A DNA stretch of 7,031 bases. It comes from Dehalococcoidia bacterium (GTDB taxonomy: Bacteria; Chloroflexota; Dehalococcoidia; Dehalococcoidales; W498). The position numbers and the translations under genes are program-made. A model generated the notes under the pieces. It did not search any database. It had not been told where the DNA came from and was given only the letters and a program-made list of their open reading frames with translations. This document shows, piece after piece, positions 5,050 to 7,031 of this stretch; position 1 is the stretch's first letter, and the number at the start of each line of letters is the position of its first letter. The stretch lies in NCBI GenBank assembly GCA_030608125.1, contig JAUWEU010000038.1:1-7031 (forward strand). Direction: 5' to 3'.

Positions 5050-7002
5050 TTAGTCTCCTTTAGGGACCCTCTTCAGGCTTTCGTATGCTCTCTTTACCTC
5101 CTCTACTGATGCCTCATTGTCTAAGGTAGTGAGGTCACCAGGGCTCTGCCCTGAGGCTACCGCTTTGAGGACGCGGCGCATAATCTTGCCACTTCTTGTT
5201 TTGGGCATTGATTCAACAAAGTAAATCTCATCCGGGGTGGCGATGGGACCAATAGCCTGGCGAAGATGTTGAACAATTTCCTTTCTCAAGGTAGATGAAG
5301 GCGAGCTCCCCTCTTTGAGGGTAACGAAAAGAACAATGGCTTCCCCTTTTATCTCATCCGGCTTGCTGGTCACCGCCACCTCGGTTATGGCTGGATGGGA
5401 TATAGCTGCATCCTCAAGTTCCGCTGTCCCGATGCGATGTCCGGCTACCTTAAGCACCTCATCAGCTCTGCCTAATACCCAGAAATAACCATCCTCGTCG
5501 CGCATAGCGAAGTCTCCCGTATAGTATAAACCGGGGAAGCGTGACCAGTAGGACTCTTGGTAGCGCTCTGGGTCGCCATAGATATCAACCAGCATCCCCG
5601 GCCATGGCTTATTTATTACGAGTAACCCGGTTTGACCTGGGGGTAACTCCTTCCCATCAGCATCAACTACTGTGGCATCAACCCCGGGAAGGGGCAGGGT
5701 TGCTGACCCTGGCTTTAGAGGTATTGGCTCAATCCCGGGCGTAGGCGAGATCATAATGCCACCTGTCTCCGTCTGCCACCAGGTATCAACAATAGGGCAC
5801 TTCTCCTTCCCGATATACTTGTAAAACCACTGCCATGCCTCAGGGTTTATGGGTTCACCAACGCTGCCGAGAAGCTCAAGGCTGGACAGGTCATGTTTTT
5901 GTAGCCACTCCTCTCCAAAGCGCATAAACATCCGAATCGCTGTTGGCGATGTATAGAAGATAGTAACCCCGTATTTTTCTATAATATCCCACCACCGATC
6001 AATGGTTGGGTAATCAGGTGCCCCTTCGTAGAGGATGATGGCGGCACCATGGGACAGGGGGGCATAAACTATGGAGCTATGACCGGTTACCCAGCCAACA
6101 TCGGCGGTGCACCAGAAGACAGACTCCTCCTTTATATTGAACACCCACTGGTATGCCGAGTGATTGAACACAAGGTAGCCACCGGTACTGTGAACAATAC
6201 CCTTTGGCTTCCCAGTAGTCCCCGAGGTATAAAGGATGTATAGCGGATGGGTAGATTCCATTGGCTCAGGTGTGACAAACCGTTCGGCATCATCAAGCAT
6301 AGAGGAAAGCCATATATCTCTGCCCTCAGTCCACGGCACCGCTTCTCCTGTCCTTTTGACCACAATTACCTTCTCAACAGAGGGGCAGAGTTTTACCGCC
6401 TGGTCAGTTATTTGCTTAAGTGGTATTATCTTGCCCCGCCGATACCCCCCATCGGCGGTGACAACGACCTTTGCCTGGATATCGTTGACCCTGTCGGCTA
6501 TTGCCTGGGCACTGAATCCGGAGAAGATTACGGTGTGCACTGCCCCAATTCGGGCGCAGGCGAGCATACAAGTAGGGAGCTCCGGTATCATAGGCAGACA
6601 AAGGGCGACCCTATCCCCTTTGCCCACCCCAAGCTTCTTCAGCACTGAGGCAAATCGGTTGACATCCCGGAAAAGGGTAGAATAGCTAAGCACTCTTGTC
6701 TCACCGGTCTCACCCTCCCAGTAGATTGCCACCTTACTCCTCCGCCACATCTTTACATGGCGATCAACGCACTGGAAAGAGGCATTGAGCTTTCCCCCGA
6801 CAAACCACCTTGCATATGGGGGCTTCCAATCCAAAACCCTATCCCAGGTCTTATACCAGTCCAACTTTCGCGCTTCCTGTGACCAAAATCCCTCGGGGTC
6901 GTCCAGTGAATAGCGATACAGCTCCAGATACCGCTTCAATGGCCACAAACGCATGCCCGTGGGTAGATACCTAGCACTGTCTATTCCTCTGGAATTAGCC
7001 AT
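5050..7002 (-). CDS. acs: Acetyl-CoA synthetase, AMP-forming (acetate-CoA ligase)
   Basis: This enzyme converts acetate, ATP and CoA to acetyl-CoA, AMP and PPi in the cytoplasm. At 650 residues it is the usual length, with an Acs N-terminal domain (FWSQEARKLDWYKTWDRVL, about 39-57). Adenylation motifs in order are A3 YTSGTTGKPKG (258-268), A5 DTWWQTETGG (406-415), A7 YYTGD (493-497), hinge GRADEVLKVAGHR (511-523) and A10 PKTRSGKIMRR (600-610). Lys606 in A10 is the catalytic lysine, the one acetylated by Pat-type enzymes in other bacteria. Substrate-pocket residues match acetate-specific Acs: WVTGH (Val305, Thr306), Val381 in GSVGEP, and Trp409, the bulky residue that excludes longer acids. 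The ATG at 7002 has AAGGGAG (7008-7014) five bases upstream. The promoter lies beyond the window. The stop is TAA, followed at once by the zinc-ribbon duplication. Identity is secure. Confidence 0.97.
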   Translation of the reverse strand: MANSRGIDSARYLPTGMRLWPLKRYLELYRYSLDDPEGFWSQEARKLDWYKTWDRVLDWKPPYARWFVGGKLNASFQCVDRHVKMWRRSKVAIYWEGETGETRVLSYSTLFRDVNRFASVLKKLGVGKGDRVALCLPMIPELPTCMLACARIGAVHTVIFSGFSAQAIADRVNDIQAKVVVTADGGYRRGKIIPLKQITDQAVKLCPSVEKVIVVKRTGEAVPWTEGRDIWLSSMLDDAERFVTPEPMESTHPLYILYTSGTTGKPKGIVHSTGGYLVFNHSAYQWVFNIKEESVFWCTADVGWVTGHSSIVYAPLSHGAAIILYEGAPDYPTIDRWWDIIEKYGVTIFYTSPTAIRMFMRFGEEWLQKHDLSSLELLGSVGEPINPEAWQWFYKYIGKEKCPIVDTWWQTETGGIMISPTPGIEPIPLKPGSATLPLPGVDATVVDADGKELPPGQTGLLVINKPWPGMLVDIYGDPERYQESYWSRFPGLYYTGDFAMRDEDGYFWVLGRADEVLKVAGHRIGTAELEDAAISHPAITEVAVTSKPDEIKGEAIVLFVTLKEGSSPSSTLRKEIVQHLRQAIGPIATPDEIYFVESMPKTRSGKIMRRVLKAVASGQSPGDLTTLDNEASVEEVKRAYESLKRVPKGD

Positions 7003-7031
7003 ACTTTCTCCCTTTCCTTCTTACTGCTTAA

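Noticed and set aside
6236..6685. 149-codon plus-strand open frame, the longest on that strand
   Set aside because: It lies wholly antisense inside acs, shows no recognisable motif and has no supporting neighbour. The minus-strand protein is a clear full-length enzyme, so this is a shadow frame.

Overview
The window is a tightly packed bacterial chromosomal segment in which every supported gene lies on the minus strand. In transcription order (right to left) it holds: an AMP-forming acetyl-CoA synthetase (acs); two tandem paralogous zinc-ribbon miniproteins; peptide chain release factor 1 (prfA); the release-factor glutamine methyltransferase (prmC); an asparagine-synthetase-like protein; and the 5' part of an OpuCB/ProW-type osmoprotectant ABC permease that runs off the left edge. 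No gap between genes exceeds about 180 bases. I see no tRNA, rRNA, CRISPR array or insertion sequence. The standard code with all three stops, strong AAGGAG-type ribosome sites, a sigma70-type promoter and the prfA-prmC pair all indicate a bacterium. An anaerobic Chloroflexota (Dehalococcoidia-like) lineage is my guess from gene style only; nothing in the window proves it.

Right part (4259-7031): acs is complete with all adenylation motifs and the residues that fix acetate as substrate. It is followed by two small CxxC...CxxC proteins, 78 and 87 residues long. Each sits in a repeat unit of roughly 320-370 bases that also duplicates its untranslated leader. They differ by two clear indels. The extra coding stretch in the upstream copy holds a 17-base exact match to acs in another reading frame.

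Middle part (2307-4289): prfA is preceded by an extended -10 promoter (TGGTATAAT). It overlaps prmC by four bases (GTGA), so the two are translationally coupled. They encode RF1 and the enzyme that methylates its GGQ glutamine.

Left part (1-2306): after prmC comes the densest regulatory patch of the window. It has a near-perfect promoter (TTGACA, 17 bp, TATGAT), a palindrome over the -35 box, and three alternating GCACCT/AGGTGC arms, one pair of which makes a terminator-like hairpin at the predicted transcript start. This promoter drives an asparagine-synthetase-like gene whose synthetase domain looks intact but whose glutaminase domain has lost its catalytic Cys2 (Ala instead) and other glutamine-pocket residues. 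Only 49 bases separate it from the osmoprotectant permease gene, with no terminator between. The pair may therefore be an operon linking an amide or peptide-like ligase reaction to solute transport. This is the most interesting possibility here, but it is an inference.
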